A DNA stretch of 56,405 nucleotides from positions 1 to 56,405 of the forward strand of contig JAKAYT010000006.1 in the NCBI GenBank assembly GCA_021826685.1, given 5' to 3'. A program made the position numbers and the translations under genes. This DNA is from Thermoplasmata archaeon (GTDB lineage Archaea > Thermoplasmatota > Thermoplasmata > Lutacidiplasmatales > UBA184). Positions within the stretch are counted from its first letter, which is position 1; every line of letters begins with the position of its first letter. This document shows, piece by piece, positions 48,536-56,405 of this stretch. Below the pieces are notes generated by a model, which saw only the letters and a list, made by a program, of their open reading frames with translations, was not told where the DNA came from and made no database searches.

Positions 48536-50335
48536 ATGGCGGGCAGGGAACGCACTTCCGATGGCCGCACCGACCTCCAGCCCGAGACCTTGCTCTGGCT
48601 CGGAGCGCTCGCGTTCCTAGTGGTATTCCTCGCGCTCGAACCCTACCTCTCCTTCTCGCTCTTCGGGTCGGACTCCGGCGAGTACTTCCGCATCACGAGT
48701 TCCTTGATTGCCACCGGCCACATCCCGACCGGTGCGGCCTATCTCGGGTGGGGCACGGCCTACCCCGACTTCCCCGGCATCTACCTTCTGGCCGGAGCCG
48801 GCATCGAGGGAATGGGCCTGAGCACCTTCTCCGGGCTCACGATCATCATACCGGTCGTCGCCGCGCTCAGCTTCCTTCCGATGTTCCTCCTGTTCCGCCG
48901 GCTCTTCCCGCACGATGGCGTCGCGCTGCTTGGAGCGGCGCTCGCCTCCGTGTTCATGCCGCGGGTCTTCTCGATCGCCCACCCGGCCCCGCTCGCGCTC
49001 GGGGATTTTTTGGTCGTCGCCGCGTTATGGATGTTCGTCGAGAGTCGGCGCGACCTGCGGTGGTACCTACCGCTGTCCCTCGCGGGAGGGGCGCTCATCG
49101 TCACGCACCACCTTTCGACCTTCTTCTTTCTCCTGAGCGCGCTGGGAGCGGTCGTTCTGCTGGAGCTCTGGCGGCCCGGTCTGTGGAGCCGCCGGTTCCC
49201 GACCCGAGAGCTCGCCTTCCTTGCCGGGATGTCCACCGCGACCCTCGCGTTCTGGTTCTGGGCCGCCCCGACGTTCGTGTCCGATGTGATCGAGCCCGGA
49301 CTCGGACATTCCGTGCTCGCCAACTTCGCCCCGCTGGAGGCCATCGTGCTGGCGGGGATCGCCCTCGCCGGCCTCCTCGTGGTGCTCCGACGGGGCCGGT
49401 TCCGCCCGGTCCGCGGAAGCTGGCTCGGGATCCCCACGACCCGCTCCCTCTCGCAGGACCTCCTGCTGCTCACGATCCTCATCGCCGCGGGGGTGTCGAC
49501 GATCATCTTTGTCCCGTTGCCGGGAACCAGTCAGCTGGCGACTCCCGCCACGGTACTCTGGTTCTCTCCCATCTTCGTGGTAGGGATTCTGTGCGCCGGG
49601 AGCCGACGGACCCCGACCGTCTCCCGCCTCGGGCTCTTCTCGGTCACGTGGACGCTCGCCCTGGGGATCGCGGCCGTGCTCGTGCTCGTGGCCTCGTATT
49701 TCACCAAGGGTTCAGCGATCGTCGAGGCGATCCCCGCTTCCCGGTTCGTCGAGTACCTGATGATCCCGATCGGCCTTCTGGCGGCGATCGGTATCGGCCG
49801 GCTCTTGGCACGCGCGGACGACCGGCTCGGCCGACGCGCCTTCGTCGCCGCGTGCCTCGGGATCTTCGTCTTAGTCGCGGCCAACGCGGCGATCATCTAT
49901 CCTCCGCAGCAGGATTTCGGAGGGTTCCAGGAAGGGCTGACCGTCGCGGACTCGGGGTTATGGATGTGGACGGGGATGAACGTCCCCGCGAGCGCGGCGG
50001 TCGCCAGCGACCACCGCATGAGCTCCATGGTCTTCGGCTTCGACCACAATCCGGCGACGTGGGATTCGACGCCCGCATTATTCACCGGGTCCAACTGGTC
50101 CGCGGCGCAGGCCGAACTCGCCCGTTCTCCCGCGCCGTACGCCTTACATGCGATCGATTACGTGATCGTGGACTCGGTGATGCACATCGGCGTCGCCCTC
50201 AACCCCTCGGGATTGGCCAAGCCGCTGAGCGCGGCGGCGATCGCGTGGTTGGGCGAAATGCCGTTCGTCCCCCTCTACGAGAACGGTTCGAACGTGATCT
50301 ACCTCGTCGACTTCGCCGATCTCCCCTCGTCATAG
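48536..50335 (+). CDS. multi-pass membrane protein, possibly GT-C-type glycosyltransferase
   Basis: About 600 aa, many TM segments, GSDSGEYF acidic motif after the first TM; start chosen at MAGRERT. Confidence 0.65.
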   Translation: MAGRERTSDGRTDLQPETLLWLGALAFLVVFLALEPYLSFSLFGSDSGEYFRITSSLIATGHIPTGAAYLGWGTAYPDFPGIYLLAGAGIEGMGLSTFSGLTIIIPVVAALSFLPMFLLFRRLFPHDGVALLGAALASVFMPRVFSIAHPAPLALGDFLVVAALWMFVESRRDLRWYLPLSLAGGALIVTHHLSTFFFLLSALGAVVLLELWRPGLWSRRFPTRELAFLAGMSTATLAFWFWAAPTFVSDVIEPGLGHSVLANFAPLEAIVLAGIALAGLLVVLRRGRFRPVRGSWLGIPTTRSLSQDLLLLTILIAAGVSTIIFVPLPGTSQLATPATVLWFSPIFVVGILCAGSRRTPTVSRLGLFSVTWTLALGIAAVLVLVASYFTKGSAIVEAIPASRFVEYLMIPIGLLAAIGIGRLLARADDRLGRRAFVAACLGIFVLVAANAAIIYPPQQDFGGFQEGLTVADSGLWMWTGMNVPASAAVASDHRMSSMVFGFDHNPATWDSTPALFTGSNWSAAQAELARSPAPYALHAIDYVIVDSVMHIGVALNPSGLAKPLSAAAIAWLGEMPFVPLYENGSNVIYLVDFADLPSS

Positions 50336-51060
50336 GGAACGAGGGTCCCATCGCGACGCCATAGAAGGATCGGCGTGGAGCTCGCACGCGCGAGCTCTTC
50401 TAACGCCCGCGCGGCCCAAGCGAGCTTGGCCCGCTTGCGGGCTTTCTGGGCCGAGCCTTCCTCGCGGACACGATCGAAGTCGAATGCCCATAATAGGATC
50501 CTGCGCGCGCCCCGATCCTCGGCCAAGTAGGCGGCGCGGTCGCCGTCGGTGAACCCTCCCACGTTGATCAACTCCGCATCGGGCGGACCCGCCCACGACC
50601 CGGCCAGCTCTTTGGAGAACTCGGGGACCCAAGTGGCCAGGGCCGGCCGGTTGTCCGAGTGGGCGTGTACGACGACGAAGCTCCCCCGGTGGTGGGCCGT
50701 GACCTCGCTCTCCACGGGACCATCCAGATCGGTCGTGATCACGTCCGGAACGAGGTTCGCGCTGAGGCATGCCACGGTGGCGCCGTCCGCGGCCAGGACC
50801 GCCGGTCGAGGGTCGGAGGCCGGGAGCCGCCAGACCGGAGGCGGTCCCCCGCCGGGGGCCCGCCCGACCACGACCGCGTCCCGTCCCTCCAGCCGGAGGC
50901 GTAACCGCTCGAGGGCACGGGTGCGGGCCGGGGTCGGTAGTAGCCGCCGAAGCTCTTCGGCCGCCTCGCGTTCGCGTGCGAGATCAAAACCGAACTCCCG
51001 GGCGATCCGCTCGTAGATAGGGGCCCAGCGGGCGTACTCCACGGTTTTCCCCTTTCTCAT
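50299..51060 (-). CDS. DUF115/MptE-like 6-hydroxymethylpterin diphosphokinase family protein
   Basis: AVLAADGATVACLSANLVPDVITTDLDGPVESEV; VHAHSDNRPAL; NVGGFTDGDRAAYLAEDRGARRILLWAFDFD. Confidence 0.88.
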   Translation of the reverse strand: MRKGKTVEYARWAPIYERIAREFGFDLAREREAAEELRRLLPTPARTRALERLRLRLEGRDAVVVGRAPGGGPPPVWRLPASDPRPAVLAADGATVACLSANLVPDVITTDLDGPVESEVTAHHRGSFVVVHAHSDNRPALATWVPEFSKELAGSWAGPPDAELINVGGFTDGDRAAYLAEDRGARRILLWAFDFDRVREEGSAQKARKRAKLAWAARALEELARASSTPILLWRRDGTLVPYDEGRSAKSTR

Positions 51061-51067
51061 CGGACAG

Positions 51068-51078
51068 CGCTTTATAAG
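51068..51078 (+). promoter_or_regulatory. putative TATA box for ftsZ
   Basis: GCTTTATAAGA about 45 bp upstream of the ftsZ ATG (51117). Confidence 0.55.
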
Positions 51079-51116
51079 AGGCCCCTGTCCTGTCCGCCGC
51101 CGAGGAATCGATCCGA

Positions 51117-52214
51117 ATGCGACCGCTAGCGAACGAAATCCTATCCCATCTCCCGAAGAGCGAGGAAACCAAGCCGTCCGCCGGCGCGTCCAGCGACGAT
51201 GCCGAGCTCGAGCAACTGCTCGCGACGCTCCGCGTGAACATCCGGGTCGTCGGGTGCGGCGGCGGTGGGTCGAACACGATCAACCGCCTCATCGAGGATG
51301 GCCTCACGGAGGCGGAGACGATCGCCTGCAACACCGACGCGCAACACTTGTTGACCGTTCACTCCAACCGTAAAGTGCTCCTCGGTCGACGCCTGACCCG
51401 GGGCCTCGGGGCCGGGGCGCTGCCGGACGTCGGCGCGAAGGCAGCCCTCGAGGCCCTGGAGGACCTCAAGGGGCTCCTCAAGAGTTCGGACATGGTCTTC
51501 ATCACCTGCGGTCTCGGGGGAGGCACCGGCACCGGTTCCGCTCCGATCGTCGCGCAGGCCGCGAAGGCCAGCGGCAACGATCCGTTGACGATCGCCGTCT
51601 GCACGTTGCCGTTCGCCTCCGAGGGAACGGTTCGGGCCGAGAACGCTCAGGAAGGGCTCGATAAGCTGAGGAACGTCGCGGACACGGTCATCACCATCCC
51701 GAACGACCGACTGTTGGAGCTGGTTCCCCGTCTCCCCGTCCAGACCGCGTTCAAAGTCGCCGACTCGGTGCTCGCGCGGGCGATCCGCGGCATCACGGAG
51801 CTGATCACGCGCCCGGGTCTCGTGAACCTCGATTTCAACGACCTGCGCACGATCATGAAGGGCGGTGGCGTCGCTCTGATCGGTATCGGAGAGTCCGAGA
51901 GCGACAACCGTGCCGAGGATGCGATCAACGAAGCCATCCACTCACCGCTGCTCAAGGTCGACATCGCCGGGGCGACCGGCGCGCTGGTCAACGTGACCGG
52001 GGGGCCGGATATGTCCGTGGGCGAGGCGGCCAAGGTCGCCGAGGTCGTTCAGAAGTCACTTGCGCCTAACGCACGGATTATCTGGGGTGCGGCCATCGAT
52101 CCTACGATGCAGCATACTCTGCGCGTGATGCTGGTGGTCACCGGGGTTAAATCCCCCCAGATTCTCGGGGCGCATCCCGGGGCGAGCTCCTCCGAGATCG
52201 ACCGGGTCCGCTAG
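51117..52214 (+). CDS. ftsZ: cell division protein FtsZ
   Basis: [73 protein letters not shown]. Confidence 0.97.
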   Translation: MRPLANEILSHLPKSEETKPSAGASSDDAELEQLLATLRVNIRVVGCGGGGSNTINRLIEDGLTEAETIACNTDAQHLLTVHSNRKVLLGRRLTRGLGAGALPDVGAKAALEALEDLKGLLKSSDMVFITCGLGGGTGTGSAPIVAQAAKASGNDPLTIAVCTLPFASEGTVRAENAQEGLDKLRNVADTVITIPNDRLLELVPRLPVQTAFKVADSVLARAIRGITELITRPGLVNLDFNDLRTIMKGGGVALIGIGESESDNRAEDAINEAIHSPLLKVDIAGATGALVNVTGGPDMSVGEAAKVAEVVQKSLAPNARIIWGAAIDPTMQHTLRVMLVVTGVKSPQILGAHPGASSSEIDRVR

Positions 52215-52232
52215 AACCTACGGGGAAGGACC

Positions 52233-52478
52233 ATGGCAGTCATCGATCGTGCCCGCACCATGCAGGACGAGTTCGACGCTCGTCTCAAGCGGATCGGCCA
52301 CGGAAAGTACGGCCGCATCCTCCGGATGGCGCGCAAGCCGAGCCGAGAGGAGTACATCCGCGTCCTCCAGATCACGTTTGCCGGCGCGGCGATCATCGGG
52401 CTCACGGGATTCGCGATCTACGTGTTCTTCACGGCGGCCGGGCCGTGGCTCTGGTCGAACTACTTCGCGGGACTCTAG
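52233..52478 (+). CDS. secE: protein translocase SecE/Sec61-gamma
   Basis: KPSREEYIRVLQITFAGAAIIGLTGFAIYVFF; between ftsZ and spt5. Confidence 0.88.
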   Translation: MAVIDRARTMQDEFDARLKRIGHGKYGRILRMARKPSREEYIRVLQITFAGAAIIGLTGFAIYVFFTAAGPWLWSNYFAGL

Positions 52479-52496
52479 GCGCGCGCGGAAATCAGC

Positions 52497-53507
52497 ATGG
52501 CCGGAGTTCCACCGCACGACGAGGACGAGGAGGGCATCGGCCTCCTCGGTCCCGAGCCTACCGCGGCCGTCGCGCCGCCCAAGGCGGCGCCGTCGGCGCC
52601 GAGCGCGGCCTCCCCGGCGCCGACCTTGAGCCCGGCACCGGCCCGGCCGGGGGCTCCGACGCAACTCTCGCTCAAGGCGGCCGACGACACCGTCCGTCCC
52701 GTCACGGCGGGAACGGTCACGACGCTCAGCGCGGTCCTCTCGAGCACCAAGGGCGAGGGTGGGCCTGCGGAGCTCACGATCGAGGTCGGGTACACCTCGA
52801 CCTATCCCGGAGAGGGCGCGGAGTGGCCCGTCCGCTGGGTCCCTCCCGGCAAACGGACCGCCGTTGAGCTCTTTGCCCGCCGCCAAACCATCGAGGTCGA
52901 GATCCCGCCCAACGGCGCCGTCCCGCTCTCGTTCGAGATCACCGCCCCGGTCGGCGTGCGCTACGGGGACCGCCTCGAGGTCCGCCTCTCGGCGAAGGGC
53001 GCGGCGGGTGGCACGCCGGCCCGGCTCACGCTCGCCTGCGTCGCGCGCCAGTCCCTACTGGCGATCAAAACGTCCCGCGGCTACGAGCGCGAGGTCGCCG
53101 ACACTCTCCTCGCACGGGCCGAGGAGAAGCCCGACGTCGTCTTCGCGATGCTCGTGCCGAGCGCGCTGCGCGGTTACGTCTTCGCGGAGGGGATGAGCTT
53201 CGAAGGCGTGCACGAGATGCTCAAGGGAATTCGGAAGGCCCGGGGCTTGGTTGCCGGGGAGACCACCCTGAAGGAGGTCGAACCGCTCCTCGTCCCGCAG
53301 ATCACGGTCGAAGGCTTCGTCGAGGGCGCGATCGTCGAGCTCATTAGCGGTCCGTTCAAGGGTGAGAAGGCCCGCGTCAAGAAGATCGACCAAGCGAAGG
53401 AAGAGATCACGGTCGAGCTGATCGAGGCGGTGGTCCCGATCCCCGTTACGGTACGCGGAGATCACGTGCGCATGTTGGAGAAGGGAGGCGGAAAGAGTGG
53501 CGGATGA
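52497..53507 (+). CDS. spt5: transcription elongation factor Spt5 with long N-terminal extension
   Basis: C-terminal LLAIKTSRGYEREVADTL...YVFAEGMSFEGVHEMLKGI (NGN) and FVEGAIVELISGPFKGEKARVKKID (KOW); about 180 aa extra N-terminus. Confidence 0.92.
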   Translation: MAGVPPHDEDEEGIGLLGPEPTAAVAPPKAAPSAPSAASPAPTLSPAPARPGAPTQLSLKAADDTVRPVTAGTVTTLSAVLSSTKGEGGPAELTIEVGYTSTYPGEGAEWPVRWVPPGKRTAVELFARRQTIEVEIPPNGAVPLSFEITAPVGVRYGDRLEVRLSAKGAAGGTPARLTLACVARQSLLAIKTSRGYEREVADTLLARAEEKPDVVFAMLVPSALRGYVFAEGMSFEGVHEMLKGIRKARGLVAGETTLKEVEPLLVPQITVEGFVEGAIVELISGPFKGEKARVKKIDQAKEEITVELIEAVVPIPVTVRGDHVRMLEKGGGKSGG

Positions 53508-53970
53508 AGTGAGTGTCCTCGTCGAAGGTGGCAAGGCCTCCGGGGGCCCCCCGCTCGGCCCGGCGCTCGGACCGCTCGGAGTCAACGTCGGTCAGGTCGT
53601 CGCGGCGATCAATAAGCAGACCGCCCAATTCCAGGGGATGCGCGTGCCGGTCGTCGTGAGGGTCAACCCTCAGACCCGGGAATTCACGCTCACGGTCGGC
53701 CGTCCTCCGGTGGCGGCACTCCTTCTCAAAGAGGCCGGGAAGGAAAAGGGCTCCGGCAAGGCGAAGACGGAGGTCGCGGGCGACGTGAGCCTGGACGCCG
53801 TGAAGAAGATCGCCGAAGCGAAGGGCGACGACCTCTTCGGACAGACGATCGAGCAGAAGATGAACCAGGTCATCGGGACGTGCGTCTCTCTCGGGCTCAC
53901 CGTCGGGGGGAAGGACCCACGCGCGGTGCTTCACGAGCGCGTGGGGACGGCGGAGAAGGCCACCGTATGA
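53497..53970 (+). CDS. rpl11: 50S ribosomal protein L11
   Basis: VSVLVEGGKASGGPPLGPALGPLGVNVGQVVAAINKQTAQFQGMRVPV. Confidence 0.97.
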   Translation: MADEVSVLVEGGKASGGPPLGPALGPLGVNVGQVVAAINKQTAQFQGMRVPVVVRVNPQTREFTLTVGRPPVAALLLKEAGKEKGSGKAKTEVAGDVSLDAVKKIAEAKGDDLFGQTIEQKMNQVIGTCVSLGLTVGGKDPRAVLHERVGTAEKATV

Positions 53971-54266
53971 TGGGATCTTCCGGGGCGCCTCCTCCCGACC
54001 TCTCGAACGCGGAGGTCGTTGATTACACCCCCATCGAGGGCGACGGTCGGGTCCGCCTGAAGCTCAAGGACGGGGCAACCATCGAGGTCCGCCTCGAGAT
54101 CATGAACATCCTTAGGGCGGGTAACGAGCCCAACACGGGGCTTCCGACTTACATCGTGCAATCGACGCCGCTGATCCGGCTCGTCGACTGCCCGAAGGAG
54201 CTTCGCAAGATCCCGGCGCGCCCCGGTACCGGCAAGGACCAGAAGTCGCTTCCCGGCTTCGGATAG
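53967..54266 (+). CDS. hypothetical protein coupled to L11
   Basis: ATGATG overlaps the L11 stop; VVDYTPIEGDGRVRLKLKDGATIEVRLEIMNILRAGNEPNTGLPTYIVQSTPLIRLVDC. Confidence 0.7.
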   Translation: MMGSSGAPPPDLSNAEVVDYTPIEGDGRVRLKLKDGATIEVRLEIMNILRAGNEPNTGLPTYIVQSTPLIRLVDCPKELRKIPARPGTGKDQKSLPGFG

Positions 54267-54282
54267 TTCCGAGCGACGGGGG

Positions 54283-54305
54283 GGCCCGCCCCGGAGGGAC
54301 GGGCC
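54283..54305. terminator. GC-rich hairpin between convergent genes
   Basis: GGCCCG...CGGGCC stem between the L11-linked ORF and hsp20. Confidence 0.4.
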
Positions 54306-54324
54306 GAATCGGTTCGACGCTCGC

Positions 54325-54780
54325 CTACTGTACCGGTACCTTCACCTCGGTCGGGACGGGCTGGGGGCTCTGCTTGGGTAGCTCGAGCGTCAGCACGCCA
54401 TTCTCGACCTTGGCGACGGACTTGTCCGCGACGATCGGCTCGGGGAAGACGAGGCTGCGGTAGTAGCCCGAGTAGGTGCGCTCGCGGCGGACGTAGTTGG
54501 CGTCCTTCGAAGCGGTCGCGTTCGTGAACTCACCGCGGATCTCCACCACCTGGTCGCGGATGGTCACCGCGAGGTTCTCCTTCGGGATGCCGGGAACCTC
54601 GAGGGTCAGGCGGTAGGCGCTCGGGGTCTCCTCGACATCGGCCGGGGCCGCTCGCAGGGAGCGCTCGGGCGCGAAGCTGCCGAACGGCTCGAAGAACGCG
54701 TGGCGCAGGCTCTCGAACGCGCGGTCGAAGTCGGTCCAGGGCAGCACGTCGCTTTCGACGGAAGCTATTTCGGTCGTCAT
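54325..54780 (-). CDS. Hsp20/alpha-crystallin small heat shock protein
   Basis: PADVEETPSAYRLTLEVPGIPKENLAVTIRDQVVEIRGE...ENGVLTLELPKQ. Confidence 0.94.
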   Translation of the reverse strand: MTTEIASVESDVLPWTDFDRAFESLRHAFFEPFGSFAPERSLRAAPADVEETPSAYRLTLEVPGIPKENLAVTIRDQVVEIRGEFTNATASKDANYVRRERTYSGYYRSLVFPEPIVADKSVAKVENGVLTLELPKQSPQPVPTEVKVPVQ

Positions 54781-54815
54781 AGTTACCTCGTTGGGTACCA
54801 GTGGTATGTTTGCAT

Positions 54816-54829
54816 TACTATATAATGTA
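54816..54829 (-). promoter_or_regulatory. putative TATA box of hsp20
   Basis: Reverse strand ACATTATATAGTAA about 40 bp upstream of the hsp20 ATG. Confidence 0.6.
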
Positions 54830-54840
54830 GTCGTATTGGT

Positions 54841-54863
54841 GTAACTGGTCACGCACCTGAAGC
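54841..54863 (+). repeat. left terminal inverted repeat of IS66-family element
   Basis: GTAACTGGTCACGCACCTGAAGC. Confidence 0.88.
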
Positions 54864-54949
54864 CTGCTGACGACCGCCGACGCTTCGACGAACGCCGAGT
54901 ACCCAAAATGTAAATCCGGGAACCCATTACCTCTCTGCCCGAGGCTCCC

Positions 54950-56326
54950 ATGGAGATTCGGGATTGGCGCCTGCTCCTGCTACCGAAGGAAGGCGATTCC
55001 GTCGTGCTCTCCCGAGAGAAAGCGCGGGAGCTCCTCGAGCGACTGGAGCGGCTGGAGAAGGAGAAGGCCGAACTCGAGGAGCAGTTGATGGCGTACAAGA
55101 AGCGCCACCCAGAGACGGTGGGGGTGAAGTTCGGGAAGGCGTATGTGCTGAAGACCCCGACCGAGCCTCGTGTCTCTGGAGGGAAGCCCGGGGCTCGCCC
55201 CGGCCACCCGCCGCGTCTTCGGTCTCGGCCCGACCACATCGATCGGAGGATTCACCTCCCACTGACCCAGTGTTCGGGGTGTGGGGGGCACCAACTCAGC
55301 GCGGTGCAGGAGACCCGCACCCGTATCGTGGAGGATCTTCCCGAACCTCGGACGGTGGTGACGGAATACACGGTGGAGCGGCGATACTGTCGGACGTGTC
55401 GGAAACTCGTGGAGTCCTCCGTCCCAGGCGTGCTGCCGCACGCCCAGTTGGGACTTCGGTTGATGCACGCGATCGTGCAGTTGAAGGTCCGCCACCGAGT
55501 GACGGTGGAACAGATCCCTCCCCTGCTCCGGAGCCTCTACGGAGTGTCGGTGAGCGAGGGGGAGGTCCACTCGGTGCTCGAGCAGATGGCCGCGGCCTAC
55601 GGCCCGGCCTACGAGCGGTTCCGCGAGGAGATGCGGGAGGCGCCCGCGAAATACCTCGACGAGACGCCGTGGTGGGTCAGCGGACAGATGGCCTATCTCT
55701 GGGTGGGGGCGACCCCCACGGAGGCGGTCTACCACATCGGTCCGACCCGAGCTCACACGGAGGCACTGGAGTTGTTGGGCCCGACACCGAAGGGGATCCT
55801 GGTCCACGACCGATTCGTGGCGTATGAAACGGTGGGAACGAAGACGGGAATGCGACACCAGGCGTGCTGGTTTCACCTCTTGGGCGACTCGAAGGAGTTG
55901 GAGGAATTCTTGGGCGAGGAGGGAACCCAGATCCACGGCGTGCTGAAGACGGTCTATCGCGCGGCGCGAGGAGTGGCGGGACGAGGGACCGAGACGCACG
56001 TACGCCAGCTGTGGGAGGCACTGGAAGGCGGCCTATCGAATCGGCAGGGGAGCTCGGTGCACGGGCATCGGTTCGTGCAAGGGATCCTCGCGCTGCGGGA
56101 ACGCCTCTTCGAGTTCGTGAGGAACGCGACGGTCGAGGGGACGAACAATCGAGCGGAGCGGGCCCTCCGCCCGGCGGTGGTGGCGCGCAAGATCAGCGGC
56201 GGGAGTCGAAGTTGGCGAGGGGGGCGAGTGTTCGCGGTGCTGGCCACCGTGGTCCAAACACTCCGACTTCGGGGCCAGGATCTCCTCCGAGACGGGCCGG
56301 GATACCTCGCGGCCGCTCGAGGGTAG
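54950..56326 (+). CDS. IS66 family transposase (TnpC-like)
   Basis: N-terminal coiled coil, CSGCGG...CRTCRK zinc finger, YLDETPWWVSGQMAYLWVGATPTEAVYHIGPTR, TVEGTNNRAERALRPAVVARKISGGSRS. Confidence 0.95.
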   Translation: MEIRDWRLLLLPKEGDSVVLSREKARELLERLERLEKEKAELEEQLMAYKKRHPETVGVKFGKAYVLKTPTEPRVSGGKPGARPGHPPRLRSRPDHIDRRIHLPLTQCSGCGGHQLSAVQETRTRIVEDLPEPRTVVTEYTVERRYCRTCRKLVESSVPGVLPHAQLGLRLMHAIVQLKVRHRVTVEQIPPLLRSLYGVSVSEGEVHSVLEQMAAAYGPAYERFREEMREAPAKYLDETPWWVSGQMAYLWVGATPTEAVYHIGPTRAHTEALELLGPTPKGILVHDRFVAYETVGTKTGMRHQACWFHLLGDSKELEEFLGEEGTQIHGVLKTVYRAARGVAGRGTETHVRQLWEALEGGLSNRQGSSVHGHRFVQGILALRERLFEFVRNATVEGTNNRAERALRPAVVARKISGGSRSWRGGRVFAVLATVVQTLRLRGQDLLRDGPGYLAAARG

Positions 56327-56361
56327 CCCCTCATCTCTTCACTATCGCCGATCGCGGTGGC

Positions 56362-56384
56362 GCTTCAGGTCAGTGACCTGTTAC
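56362..56384 (-). repeat. right terminal inverted repeat of IS66-family element
   Basis: GCTTCAGGTCAGTGACCTGTTAC, inverted match to the left end. Confidence 0.88.
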
Positions 56385-56405
56385 GGCCGTCCGATACTTT
56401 GAAGC

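Larger units (their letters stand above)
54841..56384 (+). mobile_element. IS66-family insertion sequence, single-transposase type, complete with TIRs
   Basis: Left GTAACTGGTCACGCACCTGAAGC (54841-54863) vs right end reverse complement GTAACAGGTCACTGACCTGAAGC (56362-56384): 20/23 identical, ends start with GTAA; encloses the transposase ORF. Confidence 0.9.

Noticed and set aside
48748-50364. 538-aa plus-strand ORF
   Set aside because: Alternative frame of the membrane protein; Arg/Pro-rich shadow composition, whereas the other frame has clear TM segments
54833-56392. 8-bp target-site duplication for the IS66 element
   Set aside because: Flanks GTATTGGT and GGCCGTCC do not match
1-56405. CRISPR array, prophage or defence island
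   Set aside because: No regularly spaced direct repeats, Cas, integrase, structural phage or restriction genes seen; window is mainly housekeeping

Overview
This is a GC-rich archaeal chromosome segment of about 56.4 kb, densely coding, with mostly housekeeping genes and one insertion sequence at the right end. Archaeal markers are the thermosome, G1P dehydrogenase, Spt5-SecE-L11, L18a/LX-prefoldin-FtsY, archaeal LeuRS, a Hel308-type helicase, an Orc1/Cdc6-like protein and MptE-like DUF115. Gene content and TATA-type promoters fit Thermoplasmatota or a related euryarchaeal lineage, but I did not test the lineage. I found no CRISPR array, no rRNA and no prophage. I see no clear undescribed defence or mobile system. 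The strongest unusual signals are: (1) two tRNA genes with introns at non-canonical positions, tRNA-Asp(GTC) in the T-loop and tRNA-Pro(TGG) in the D-loop; (2) a ThiI-like protein with an eroded PP-loop; (3) an Orc1/Cdc6-like AAA protein whose Walker A lacks the lysine; (4) an Spt5 with a long N-terminal extension; (5) a complete IS66-family element with 23-bp imperfect TIRs abutting the hsp20 promoter; (6) a 118-bp intergenic region closed by a perfect 9-bp terminal helix, possibly an ncRNA. Product names come from motif and family recognition by eye, without database searches. Start codons are adjusted where a better one was visible.
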